Assembly (NCBI GenBank): GCA_900753405.1
Contig: CAADYZ010000013.1
Location: forward strand, 62,001-126,000
DNA from: Campylobacteraceae bacterium
Lineage (GTDB): Bacteria; Campylobacterota; Campylobacteria; Campylobacterales; Campylobacteraceae
Length of the DNA: 64,000 nt
Direction: 5' to 3'
Positions 8,807 to 16,680 of this stretch are shown piece after piece (position 1 is the first letter of the stretch; each line of letters begins with the position of its first letter). Position numbers and translations under genes: made by a program. Below the pieces are notes generated by a model that was not told where the DNA came from, did not search any database, and saw nothing but the letters and a program-made list of their open reading frames with translations.

Positions 8807-9520
8807 ATGACAAACGACTTAAAACAACTCGTCGAGCTCTCAAACCTCAACAAAGAGATAGACGCTTACGCACCGCAAATCGAGCAGATCAACACCGCAC
8901 TTGCCAGCAAACACGCGCAAATCGACCAGCTAAGCAAAAAGGGCGAGAAGGTCGCAAAAGAGATCGGCGACTTGCAAGACAACATCCTCAGCACAAACGC
9001 TAAAATCGCCGAATTTAAAAGCAAGATCGCCGATGTTGCGAAAAAAACTGGCGCGGTTCAGACCGAAAAAGAGGCGGCTGCGTTGGAGACTGAGGAGGGA
9101 CTTGCGCGTGACCAACTAAGCTCGGCAAATGACGACATCGCGCGTTATGAGAGGATGATCGAGAGCAAAAACGAGCTTCTTAGCGCGCTTGAAGGCGAAA
9201 AAACACAAGCCCAAAACGAACTTGACGAGCTTAAAGCCAAAAGCGACGAGGCGTTAAGCGTGATCGAAAAAGGGCGAAAACAGCTTACAAAACGCAAAGA
9301 AGAGCTTGTTGCAACTTGCGACCAAAAACTTGTCGTTTTCTACGAGAAGATCCGCAAATGGGCGAAAAACACCGCAGTTGTTCCAGTGCGAAAACAGGCT
9401 TGCTACGGCTGCTTTATGAAGATCAGCGACAAAACCTACAACAACATCCAACACTCAGACGAGGTTGTAACTTGTCCGCATTGTGGTCGAATTTTGTTTA
9501 AAGAAGAGAGCGAGAAGTAA
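8807..9520 (+). CDS. Coiled-coil protein with C-terminal C4 zinc ribbon
   Basis: Conserved epsilonproteobacterial protein (counterpart of the gene after nif3 in C. jejuni) of unknown function. Residues 5–185 are a long coiled coil rich in K, E, Q and A. The C-terminal zinc ribbon has two CxxC pairs, CYGCFM and CPHCGR, near residues 198 and 225. The architecture resembles the CT398/DUF-type coiled-coil zinc-ribbon proteins. AAAGGA precedes the ATG, and the gene follows nif3 by 23 bases but appears to have its own promoter. Confidence 0.9.
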   Translation: MTNDLKQLVELSNLNKEIDAYAPQIEQINTALASKHAQIDQLSKKGEKVAKEIGDLQDNILSTNAKIAEFKSKIADVAKKTGAVQTEKEAAALETEEGLARDQLSSANDDIARYERMIESKNELLSALEGEKTQAQNELDELKAKSDEALSVIEKGRKQLTKRKEELVATCDQKLVVFYEKIRKWAKNTAVVPVRKQACYGCFMKISDKTYNNIQHSDEVVTCPHCGRILFKEESEK

Positions 9521-9604
9521 CGCTGTTTTGGTGCTCAAATTTGGTTTTTGCATTTTGTCAAAACCGAATTTGGCGTTGGAAATGACGCAGAAAAAGGGGA
9601 TGCG

Positions 9605-10477
9605 ATGGTTTTGGTGAGTCACGCTAGCAAGGTGATCGTTCAAGGATTTACGGGCAAAGAGGCGACTTTTCACGCCCAGCAGTGCATCGAATACGGCACG
9701 CAGATTGTCGGTGGGGTGACGCCGTTTAAAGGCGGCGAAACTCACTTGGGTTTGCCCGTGTTTAACACAGTCAAAGAGGCGGTGGCAGCGACAAAAGCGG
9801 AGGTTAGTTTGGTTTTTGTTCCACCACGCTTTGTAGCCAGCGCAATCGCCGAAGCTGCCGAAGCAGGCATCAAACTCGCCGTCATCATCACCGAGCACAC
9901 GCCCGTGAAGGATATGCTGCAAGCAAAGGCTTTTGCGAACAAATGCGGAATGAAGATCATCGGACCAAACTGCCCGGGACTTGTCAGCACGGACGGCTGC
10001 AAACTAGGGATTATGCCAAATTCGGTTTTTGCACGCAGCGAGCGTAATGTCGGCATCATCTCCAAGTCTGGCACGCTCACTTACGAAGGGGCGAAACAGG
10101 CAAGCGACTCGGGCTTTGGCGTAAGCACTGCCGTTGGCATCGGCGGAGATAGCGTGATCGGAATGACTTATGAGGAGTTGTTGCCGCTTTTTGAAGCAGA
10201 CGAGGCGAGCGAGGCGGTGGTAATGATCGGTGAGATCGGCGGGACTTTGGAGATCGCTGCGTGCGAGGTGATTAAAAAAATGACCAAGCCAGTAGTCGCG
10301 TTCATCGCAGGCAAATCCGCCCCAAAAGGCAAGCGGATGGGGCACGCAGGGGCGATCATCGGCGGAGCGCAAACGAGCGCAGAGGGGAAAATGGCAGCAC
10401 TTCGTCAAGCTGGGGCGATAGTCGTTGAGAGTCCTTCGCTGATCGGTGAAGCGTTGGCAAAAGCCTTGAAAAAATAG
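9605..10477 (+). CDS. sucD: Succinyl-CoA ligase alpha subunit (SucD), without adjacent sucC
   Basis: Alpha subunit of ADP/GDP-forming succinyl-CoA synthetase of the TCA cycle. CoA-binding GFTGKEATFHAQQ, GIIGPNCPG-type block (KIIGPNCPGL), SKSGTLTYE and the phosphohistidine loop GHAGAIIGG are intact, and the length of 290 residues is normal from this ATG, which has AAAAAGGGGA upstream. An upstream TTG-initiated extension would add 19 residues, including a repeat-encoded KTEF, and is unlikely. The beta subunit gene, normally just upstream, is absent. Near residue 140, IMPNSVFARSE is encoded by a short repeat in a normally length-conserved position. Confidence 0.95.
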   Translation: MVLVSHASKVIVQGFTGKEATFHAQQCIEYGTQIVGGVTPFKGGETHLGLPVFNTVKEAVAATKAEVSLVFVPPRFVASAIAEAAEAGIKLAVIITEHTPVKDMLQAKAFANKCGMKIIGPNCPGLVSTDGCKLGIMPNSVFARSERNVGIISKSGTLTYEGAKQASDSGFGVSTAVGIGGDSVIGMTYEELLPLFEADEASEAVVMIGEIGGTLEIAACEVIKKMTKPVVAFIAGKSAPKGKRMGHAGAIIGGAQTSAEGKMAALRQAGAIVVESPSLIGEALAKALKK

Positions 10478-10479
10478 CG

Positions 10480-10908
10480 ATGTCGCAGCCGCAAAACGCC
10501 ACGAATTCGGCGCAAAACTTGACGCGTAATCAAGCGATTATGAACTTTTTTCAATACAACAAAATCCAAATTCTCTCAACAACGGATGGCGACCAGCCAG
10601 TTAGCCGCCCAGTTGGAAGCGCGAATTTGATAAACGATCGCATCTACTACTCGATGAATAAAAACAAGCCGATGTTTTCTCAACTTTGTCAAAACCCAGC
10701 CGTTTGCATTTGTGCTTGTGATGCGAATTTTAGGTGGATTCGCATCCTCGCAAACGCCGTTTTTGACGAGGATTTAGCCGTAAAAGAGGAGTTTATCAAC
10801 CGCAAAGCCACGCGCTTTGAAAGAGCAGACGACCCAAATTTCGCCACCTTTTACATCGACATCAAACTCGCAGAGCTTCACTCCGCAGGCGTTGCGACAA
10901 CGCTTTGA
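10480..10908 (+). CDS. Pyridoxamine 5′-phosphate oxidase-family protein
   Basis: Small split-barrel flavoprotein-like protein of 142 residues. The core runs from NFFQYNKIQILSTTDGDQPVSRPVGSA through YYSMNKNKPMFSQLCQNPAVCICACD to WIRILANAVFDED, the pattern of the PNPOx-like general family whose members bind FMN or F420. The substrate is unknown. The ATG is two bases after the sucD stop, so the two genes are probably co-transcribed. An internal ATG at codon 21 is another possible start. Confidence 0.8.
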   Translation: MSQPQNATNSAQNLTRNQAIMNFFQYNKIQILSTTDGDQPVSRPVGSANLINDRIYYSMNKNKPMFSQLCQNPAVCICACDANFRWIRILANAVFDEDLAVKEEFINRKATRFERADDPNFATFYIDIKLAELHSAGVATTL

Positions 10909-10960
10909 GCGGCGTTGTGACTTGTCAAAAGCAAATTTGGTTTTGACAAATTCGTCATTT

Positions 10961-11140
10961 GAAATTTTAACTTTCCAGTTTTGGATTTAACTCTAAAATG
11001 AGGATTAAAATTGTAAAAGCAATGTTTCACCTACACTTTTGCGACAGCAAAAGTGCCTAAATTTTCAAAGCGTTGCTTTGAAAATTTCCCGCCTTGGCGT
11101 TTAGGTTTAAAATTTTAAAATTGTCAAAACCGAATTTGAA
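10961..11140 (+). repeat. Long structured repeat, copy 1
   Basis: The unit begins GAAATTTTAACTTTCCAG and contains hairpin 1 (CACTTTTGC/GCAAAAGTG, loop GACA, 11034–11055), hairpin 2 (13-bp stem AAATTTTCAAAGC, loop GTT, 11059–11087), a CGCCTTGGCG palindrome (11090–11099), an AT-rich tail and a short repeat. A palindromic short repeat also lies just to its left at 10922–10952. Confidence 0.9.
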
Positions 11141-11417
11141 ACTCTGAGATTTTGCAAATTAAATTCAGTTTTTGCAAAACCGCAAATGTTAAAACCAAAT
11201 TTGATTTTTCCAGTTTTTGATTTTTTGAGGTTTGACGAGGTTATTTTTTTTAAAGGGGGACAGGGGGGCTTGAATTGCGAAGTCGCTCCCGCAAATCCGC
11301 CTTCTAATCCCCCAATCCCACGACAACGCTTTCAAGGTTGCGTAAAAACTATTCGTTTTTACGAGTGATTTAAACTAATTTACAAAAACTAAATTTGGTT
11401 TTTGTAAATTAGCGCGT

Positions 11418-11605
11418 GAAATTTTGACTTTCCAACTTTGAATTTAAGCCGAAAACTAAAATGAAAATTGTAAAAGTAATATTTTCACCTACACTTTTAT
11501 GCTAGTAAAAGTGCTTAAATGTTCAAAGCAACGCTTTGAACATTTCACGCCTTGGCGTTTAGGTTTAAAAATTTAAAATTGTCAAAACCAAATTTGGTTT
11601 TAGCA
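11418..11605 (+). repeat. Long structured repeat, copy 2
   Basis: This has the same order of parts as copy 1. Hairpin 1 is CACTTTTA/TAAAAGTG (11492–11513). Hairpin 2 has the stem AAATGTTCAAAGC with loop AAC (11517–11545). Relative to copy 1, a T–A pair has become G–C in hairpin 2 and a G–C pair has become A–T in hairpin 1, so both stems are kept by paired changes. Short repeats flank both ends. Confidence 0.9.
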
Positions 11606-11704
11606 TTTTGGCACAGGCAATCAAAAACTTCGCGAATTTAAAAGTCGGCAAAAGCTCGTAAAAGTTGAAATAAGTCCAAAAAGTTAGAAAAAAGCAGCAA
11701 AGCT

Positions 11705-11749
11705 AGTCAAATTCGGTTTTTGCAAACTAAGCAAAAACCAAATTTGACT
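11705..11749. repeat. Inverted pair of short repeats (19-bp stem)
   Basis: AGTCAAATTCGGTTTTTGC and its near-complement (one mismatch) are separated by seven bases. It lies 43 bases downstream of the trxB stop, so it may act as the trxB terminator. Confidence 0.85.
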
Positions 11750-11792
11750 GCAAAATGCGAGTTTAGCCAGCGCCAAACCCGCCTAAAAAGCG

Positions 11793-12722
11793 TTAATGCT
11801 CCAAAAATGCGATCGCACTAAGTGCCGCGACCGCCCCGTCAGCTGCCGCGCTGATCACCTGTTTTGGCGCATCTTGTCGCAAGTCTCCTGCGACAAAAAG
11901 CCCCGCAACATTAGTCTGCATTTTCAAATCCACCCTAACTTGTCCGCCCTCTGTCACTTCGCACAAAAACTCGCCGTTGTCGTTTTGTAACACGCCGTTT
12001 CGCACATTGAGTCCGACAAAAACGAAAATCCCCGGGACCGCAAGTTCGCGTTTTGTGCCGTCTTTAAAGGAGATTTTCACTCCCTTCACGCCCGCTGCGT
12101 CACCGAAAATCTCCTCCACAACCGCGTTTGTCAAAAACTCGATTTTCTCGTTTTCTTGCGCTTTTTGCAGCGTTGCGGGCGCAGCGCGGAAGCCGTCTCG
12201 GCGGTGGATGATATAAACTTTCGAGCAGAATTTGGTTAGGTAAATCGCCTCTTCGATCGCCGTGTCGCCGCCGCCTAAAACTGCGACCTCTTTGCCTTTG
12301 TAGAAAAAGCCGTCACAAGTCGCGCAAGTTGAAACGCCTCGCCCAAAAAACTCATCCTCGCCCTTGACGCCCGCGCGGCGTGGAGTTGAGCCAGTGCAGA
12401 CGATGACGCTTTTTGCCTCAAATTTCTCGCCGTCTTCGCACGAAATGGTAAAAATTTCGCCATTTTTCGCAACGCGCGTGACGGTTTTGTTCTCTTGTTG
12501 CAAGCCAAAACGCGTGCATTGCTCCACCCACGGCATCATAAAACTAATGCCGTCTTTCACCTCCGCGACTCCCGGGTAGTTTTCGATCTCTGAGCTACTG
12601 GTGATCTGCCCGCCGGGCATCGCACTCTCAAACATCACGACATTTTTCAGTCCGCCACGAGTCGCGTAAAGTCCTGCCGAAAGTCCTGCTGGACCTCCTC
12701 CGATAATTGCTAAGTCAAGCAT
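11793..12722 (-). CDS. trxB: Thioredoxin-disulfide reductase
   Basis: FAD enzyme that reduces thioredoxin with NADPH. It has an N-terminal FAD-binding GGGPAGLSAGLYATRGG, the redox-active CATCDGFFY near residue 135, an NADPH-binding GGGDTAIEEA and a C-terminal GLFVAGDLRQ FAD site. The length of 309 residues is normal. It lies downstream of trxA on the same strand, 108 bases away, which pairs the enzyme with its substrate. Confidence 0.97.
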   Translation of the reverse strand: MLDLAIIGGGPAGLSAGLYATRGGLKNVVMFESAMPGGQITSSSEIENYPGVAEVKDGISFMMPWVEQCTRFGLQQENKTVTRVAKNGEIFTISCEDGEKFEAKSVIVCTGSTPRRAGVKGEDEFFGRGVSTCATCDGFFYKGKEVAVLGGGDTAIEEAIYLTKFCSKVYIIHRRDGFRAAPATLQKAQENEKIEFLTNAVVEEIFGDAAGVKGVKISFKDGTKRELAVPGIFVFVGLNVRNGVLQNDNGEFLCEVTEGGQVRVDLKMQTNVAGLFVAGDLRQDAPKQVISAAADGAVAALSAIAFLEH

Positions 12723-12830
12723 TTTAATCCTTTAATTTAATTTACACAACTTAGCCAAACCAACTTTAACTAAGCTCTGTAAATATGCCAACTTAGCGGC
12801 AAAGACGCCAAAAGACGCCTTTGCAAAAGC

Positions 12831-13148
12831 TTAAAGAAGCTCGTTAATCTTAGCTGCGATCGCTGCTTTTGACTGCATACCGATTAGCGTTGCTTTAATC
12901 TCGCCGTTTTTGTAAAAAATCAGCGTTGGGATCGAGCGGATGCCGTGTTCTTGCGCTAAATCCCCCTCCGACTCGGTATCAACTTTGCAGATTTTCGCTT
13001 TGCCCTCAAAGTCCGCTGCCAACTCGTCGATGACTGGTGCAAGCATCCTGCAAGGTCCGCACCACGGCGCCCAAAAATCCACCAAAACAACGCCCTCAGA
13101 GGTCACGCTTTTGTAGTTGTCACTTGTTAAGGTAATGTAACCTGACAT
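12831..13148 (-). CDS. trxA: Thioredoxin
   Basis: Cytosolic dithiol reductant of 105 residues. It has FWAPWCGPCRMLAP with the WCGPC active site near residue 30, and IPTLIFYKNGE with the conserved cis-proline. The ATG is preceded by AAAGGATGAAAT. It is probably the first gene of a trxA–trxB unit. Confidence 0.98.
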   Translation of the reverse strand: MSGYITLTSDNYKSVTSEGVVLVDFWAPWCGPCRMLAPVIDELAADFEGKAKICKVDTESEGDLAQEHGIRSIPTLIFYKNGEIKATLIGMQSKAAIAAKINELL

Positions 13149-13303
13149 ATTTCATCCTTTGTAAAAAATTGCGTAATTGTAGCGACAAATTCTTAACAAA
13201 ACACAAATTTTTTTCCAATCTCCAAAAAGCGTACGCAAAAATTGCAAAATTCAAATTTGATTTACAATTTTAGGTTAAAGTTAGTGAAAAATTTTGGAGA
13301 GTT

Positions 13304-14203
13304 ATGAGACGATTTATTTTACGGCATTTAGCGGTTTATTATATGTTAATAGCGTCGCTTTGTTTTGCGCTAACTGGGGCGTTTGCGAAGATGCTGAGCG
13401 AACAAATGGGCAGCGTGGAAGTGGTCTTTTGGCGCAACTTGATTGGCTTAGCACTCGTGGTTTATGCGCTCGCTAAGGCGCCTCACGCTAAACTCACGCA
13501 CGGCAAAGGACGCCCGTTGCTGCTCATCTTTCGCGGCGTCATCGGCGTTGTCGCACTTCTTGCCTTTTTTTATAACATCGCCCACATCTCGCTTGCTGCT
13601 GCATTCACATTCTCAAAAACAAGCCCGATTTTCACCGCGATTTTTTGCTTTCTTTTCTTAAAAGAGCGAATTTCTCTGCGCGGTTGGGGCGGAATTTTGC
13701 TCGGGTTTGTCGGAATTTTACTCATCGTCCAACCCAACATCGGCATCCACAAAAGCGACCTCATCGGCATTTTCAGCGGCGTTGGCGGCGCGCTTGCCTA
13801 CACGAGCGTCAGAGAGCTGCGCAAATGCTACGATGTCAAAGTCATCGTCCTTTCGTTTATGTTTTTTGGCTCGCTCATCCCGCTTGGGCTAATGGCGTTT
13901 GGCGAGTCGCTGCAAAGCGCGTTTAGCGGCACATTTTCCTTCCTCTACGCGCCTTTTGTGATGCCAGATGCGGTTAGCTGGGCGCAGATAGTTGCGATGG
14001 GCGTTTTTGGGGCGGTTTTTCAAGTGAATTTAACCAAAGCCTTCGCCGCCTCACGCTCTGCTGGCGTCATCGCCGCCGTTGGCTACACCGACATCCTTTT
14101 CAGCCTACTTTTTGGCGTGATGCTAGGTGACGGCTTGCCAAATTTGCTTGCGTGCGCAGGAATTCTAGTCGTCATCATCGCCGGCATTTTAGTCTCGGTC
14201 TAA
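13304..14203 (+). CDS. EamA-family (DMT) transporter
   Basis: Integral membrane protein of about ten helices, made of two EamA repeats; substrates of this superfamily include amino acids, nucleosides and drugs and cannot be predicted here. The first repeat begins near residue 10 and has the family SVEVVFWRNLIGL and FRGVIGVVALLAFFYNIAHISLAAAFTFSKTSPIFTAIF pattern (key residues FRG, ISLA, SPIF). GGAGAG precedes the ATG. It is convergent with the next gene. Confidence 0.85.
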   Translation: MRRFILRHLAVYYMLIASLCFALTGAFAKMLSEQMGSVEVVFWRNLIGLALVVYALAKAPHAKLTHGKGRPLLLIFRGVIGVVALLAFFYNIAHISLAAAFTFSKTSPIFTAIFCFLFLKERISLRGWGGILLGFVGILLIVQPNIGIHKSDLIGIFSGVGGALAYTSVRELRKCYDVKVIVLSFMFFGSLIPLGLMAFGESLQSAFSGTFSFLYAPFVMPDAVSWAQIVAMGVFGAVFQVNLTKAFAASRSAGVIAAVGYTDILFSLLFGVMLGDGLPNLLACAGILVVIIAGILVSV

Positions 14204-14204
14204 G

Positions 14205-14236
14205 AAATTTTGTCAAATTCGAATTTGACAAAATTT
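14205..14236. terminator. Perfect 32-bp palindrome between convergent genes
   Basis: A copy of the short repeat in its fully symmetric form: arm AAATTTTGTCAAATTC and its exact complement with no spacer. It fills the 32 bases between the stop of the EamA gene and the stop of the nicotinate phosphoribosyltransferase gene, so it can form an A-tract/U-tract hairpin in both transcripts. This suggests a bidirectional terminator. Confidence 0.75.
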
Positions 14237-15687
14237 TAGATCAACTGCTCGCTTTTTGCCTCGTTTAACATCCGCATTTTCAACTCGCTAAGCCGTTTTG
14301 AGAGCAGCAAGTTGTAATTTTTTGGCGTGTAAAGCGACTTGTGCTCAAAACTTAGCGTTTCAAGCCTGCTTTTTGCGTAGTCGCGAATTTGCGCCGCAGT
14401 CGGCAACGCGTAGATCAACCTTCCGTTTTCAACCACCTTAAAAAGCAGCTCCTTCGCGACAAATCTCGCCTCTTTGATCTGAGCAAATTCAGCCTTAAAA
14501 CCTTCGCAAAACTCGCTCAACTCGTCGCTTGAAACCGCCTCACCAAGCTCCTCGCTAGCCAAACACAACGCGTCAAAACACGCCGCGCCGTTTGCGTCAA
14601 AAACGCGGTAAAGCCGCTTTAAATGCGGGTTTGAAATTTTGTACGGACTCTCGCTAACCTTCATTTTTGGCACGATTTTGTCGCCCTCTTGTATCGCGCA
14701 AAGTTTATACACACAGCCCAAAACTGGCGAACTTTGACTTGTGATCAACCTCTCGCCAACGCCAAAAGCGTCGATCTTCGCGCCACTCAACTCGTCTATT
14801 TTAAACTCGTCAAGCGCGCCACTAACGACAATCTTGCACTCGCCCAGCCCTGCGTTGTCAAGCTCGGTGCGCGCGTAATGCAACAACTCCTGCAAGTCGC
14901 CCGAGTCGATGCGGATACCGCATTTTGTGATGCCGCGTGGCACAAGCGTTTGCTTAAAAGCTTTGATCGCGTTGGCGATCCCCTTCTTCGCGTCATAAGT
15001 ATCCACCAGCAACACCGCGTTTTGCGGGTAAATTTCGCAATACCGCAAAAAAGCTTCAAGCTCGCTCTCAAACATCTGCACCCACGAATGCGCCATCGTC
15101 CCGCTCGCCTCGATCCCCCAAAGTTTGTCTGCTAACGCGCACGCAGTCGCATCCACGCCGCCGATGAAAGCTGCTCGCGCCCCGCTGAGTGCCGCGTCTG
15201 TGCCTTGCGCCCTGCGTGAGCCAAACTCCAAAACCGCCCTACCCCGCGCCGCGCGCACAACGCGTGAAGCTTTGGTGGCGATCAAACTTTGGTGGTTGAG
15301 AGTTAGAAGCAAAAAAGTCTCCAAAAGTTGGGCTTGAGCGGCGGGAGCTTTGATGATCAAAATTGGCTCGTGCGCAAAGGCAACCTCGCCTTCACGCATC
15401 GCCCAAACATCGCCACTAAACTTAAAGTTTGCTAAAAACTCTAAAAACTCCTCGCTAAAAATCCCTTTTTTACGGAAAAATTCGATGTCTTCTTCGTCAA
15501 AATGCAGGTCGCAAATGAACTGCAAAATTCTTTCAAGCCCCGCTGTGATCACGAACGAAGAGTTGTCTGGTGCGCGTCGAAAATAAACCTCAAAGTAGCA
15601 AATTTTCTCCGCCAAACCGCTTTTTAAATAGCCATTTGCCATAGTAAATTCGTAAAAATCACACAACAAACTCAAATTTTTCTTCAT
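14236..15687 (-). CDS. pncB: Nicotinate phosphoribosyltransferase
   Basis: Makes nicotinate mononucleotide from nicotinate and PRPP with ATP (Preiss–Handler NAD salvage). It is 483 residues, the longer PncB type. LLCDFYEFTMANGYL at the N terminus, LEFGSRRAQG near residue 155, AFIGGVDATACALA, GTMAHSWVQ with the conserved histidine and RIDSGDL are family signatures. AGGACT precedes the ATG, and a TAAAAT −10-like element is at 15720–15725 (minus strand). It is not part of an obvious operon. Confidence 0.92.
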   Translation of the reverse strand: MKKNLSLLCDFYEFTMANGYLKSGLAEKICYFEVYFRRAPDNSSFVITAGLERILQFICDLHFDEEDIEFFRKKGIFSEEFLEFLANFKFSGDVWAMREGEVAFAHEPILIIKAPAAQAQLLETFLLLTLNHQSLIATKASRVVRAARGRAVLEFGSRRAQGTDAALSGARAAFIGGVDATACALADKLWGIEASGTMAHSWVQMFESELEAFLRYCEIYPQNAVLLVDTYDAKKGIANAIKAFKQTLVPRGITKCGIRIDSGDLQELLHYARTELDNAGLGECKIVVSGALDEFKIDELSGAKIDAFGVGERLITSQSSPVLGCVYKLCAIQEGDKIVPKMKVSESPYKISNPHLKRLYRVFDANGAACFDALCLASEELGEAVSSDELSEFCEGFKAEFAQIKEARFVAKELLFKVVENGRLIYALPTAAQIRDYAKSRLETLSFEHKSLYTPKNYNLLLSKRLSELKMRMLNEAKSEQLI

Positions 15688-15847
15688 AAAAAGTCCTATT
15701 TTGGTCTTAAAAATAGGTGATTTTAGCTAAGAAAGCTTAAAGAAATTTTGAATTAAAAAACCAGTTTAAGGAGATAAGCAAAGTCAAATTCGGTTTTTAC
15801 AAATCACTTAATTAATGTAAGAAAAAAGCGTTGATTGCCGCCGTTGC

Positions 15848-15877
15848 TGCGTTGTCAAAACCGAATTTGACAACGCA
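15848..15877 (-). terminator. Hairpin downstream of ndk built from a short repeat
   Basis: TGCGTTGTCAAA pairs exactly with TTTGACAACGCA around the six-base loop ACCGAA. The outer TGCGTTG/CAACGCA extends the repeat symmetry. It begins ten bases after the ndk stop codon. Confidence 0.65.
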
Positions 15878-15886
15878 ACTGACTAG

Positions 15887-16303
15887 CTAGCAAATCTCGC
15901 AGTGTTTGAAGAAAAACGCGATTTCGATATTTGCGTTTTCGAGGCTGTCGCTGCCATGGACTGCGTTTGCGTCAATGCTTTGCGCAAAATCCGCCCGAAT
16001 CGTCCCCGCTTTGGCTTCTTTTGGGTTTGTCGCTCCCATCAACTCGCGGTTTTTCGCAACTGCGTCTTCGCCCTCCAAAACCGAGACAACCACTGGTCCG
16101 CTCGTCATAAACTCAACCAAGTCGTTGAAAAAAGGGCGCTCTTTATGCACCGCGTAAAACTCGCCCGCCTCTTGCTTGCTTAGCTGGACTTTTTTCATCG
16201 CCGCGATGCGAAGTCCGTTGCTCTCAAACCTGTCTAGAATTTTGCCGATGACGCCCTTTGCGACTGCGTCTGGCTTGATGATCGAAAGAGTCTGTTGAAT
16301 CAT
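15887..16303 (-). CDS. ndk: Nucleoside-diphosphate kinase
   Basis: Transfers the gamma phosphate of ATP to other NDPs through a phosphohistidine. The sequence TLSIIKPDAVAKG, GEFYAVHKERPFF, LMGATNPKEA and NAVHGSDS (active-site His) is diagnostic. The second ATG is chosen because AAAAGG sits six bases before it, while the first ATG is directly joined to that site. The product is 138 residues. A short-repeat hairpin follows. Confidence 0.97.
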   Translation of the reverse strand: MIQQTLSIIKPDAVAKGVIGKILDRFESNGLRIAAMKKVQLSKQEAGEFYAVHKERPFFNDLVEFMTSGPVVVSVLEGEDAVAKNRELMGATNPKEAKAGTIRADFAQSIDANAVHGSDSLENANIEIAFFFKHCEIC

Positions 16304-16392
16304 AAACATCCTTTTAGGAAAATAAAGGGCGATTTTATCATTTTTTCTTTAAAAAGCTTTTAAGAGCAAAACCAAATTTAAAAAGAAGGAGG

Positions 16393-16479
16393 TGGTGCCT
16401 GAGGACGGACTCGAACCGTCACATAGTTGCCTATACCAGATTTTGAGTCTGGCGCGTCTACCAATTCCACCACTCAGGC
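16393..16479 (-). tRNA. tRNA-Leu(CAA)
   Basis: An 87-base tRNA on the minus strand with encoded CCA. The acceptor GCCTGAG pairs with CTCAGGC. The anticodon stem CCAGA/TCTGG holds the loop CTCAAAA, giving anticodon CAA. A long variable arm (TATAGGCAACTATGTG region) marks a class II tRNA, and the T arm contains GGTTCGAGTCC. It decodes UUG. Confidence 0.97.
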
Positions 16480-16494
16480 AAAAAAAGAAAGGTG

Positions 16495-16500
16495 ATTTTA
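16495..16500 (-). promoter_or_regulatory. −10 element of tRNA-Leu
   Basis: TAAAAT on the minus strand in the context TTTGCTAAAATCACC, 15 bases before the mature 5′ end. The same GCTAAAATC sequence precedes several other genes in the window. Confidence 0.45.
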
Positions 16501-16614
16501 GCAAAGTCCTCTTAAAAGCTTCTTAATTTACGCAAAAAATTTTGTAAAAATCAAATTTGATTTACGCAAATCACCAATTTCGCAAAAGTTTTGTAAATTT
16601 TAAGTTTGTTTAGA

Positions 16615-16620
16615 TATAAT
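16615..16620 (+). promoter_or_regulatory. −10 element of the DUF177–rpmF–plsX–fabH operon
   Basis: TATAAT follows TTTTAAGTTTGTTTAGA, a T-rich upstream stretch typical of Campylobacter sigma-70 promoters. The predicted transcript starts about 60 bases before the first gene. The leader contains a near duplication (16630–16652 and 16660–16688), each ending GAGGATGAA; the first encodes only MKIL then a stop. Confidence 0.65.
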
Positions 16621-16680
16621 CCGCCCTTTAATGTTGTTTTGAGGATGAAAATTCTTTAAAATGTTGTTTAAGGTTTGAGG

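Larger units (their letters stand above)
10909..11792. other. Gene-free repeat region, 884 bp
   Basis: I see no gene here. The stretch holds two copies of the long structured repeat, at least eight short-repeat copies, a G-run element (GGGGG at 11255, GGGGGG at 11263, CCCCC at 11309) and a strong hairpin near its right end. The only open frame of 60 codons is low-complexity and has no ribosome-binding site. Confidence 0.8.

Noticed and set aside
9548..9604. N-terminal extension of SucD from a TTG
   Set aside because: It would add a repeat-encoded KTEF peptide; the ATG at 9605 has AAAAAGGGGA upstream and gives the normal length.
10922..11750. CRISPR array
   Set aside because: Repeats are palindromic, irregularly spaced and in both orientations; there are no uniform spacers and no cas genes.
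10909..11792. Insertion sequence remnant
   Set aside because: No transposase fragment is visible in any frame; the region is explained by structured repeats.
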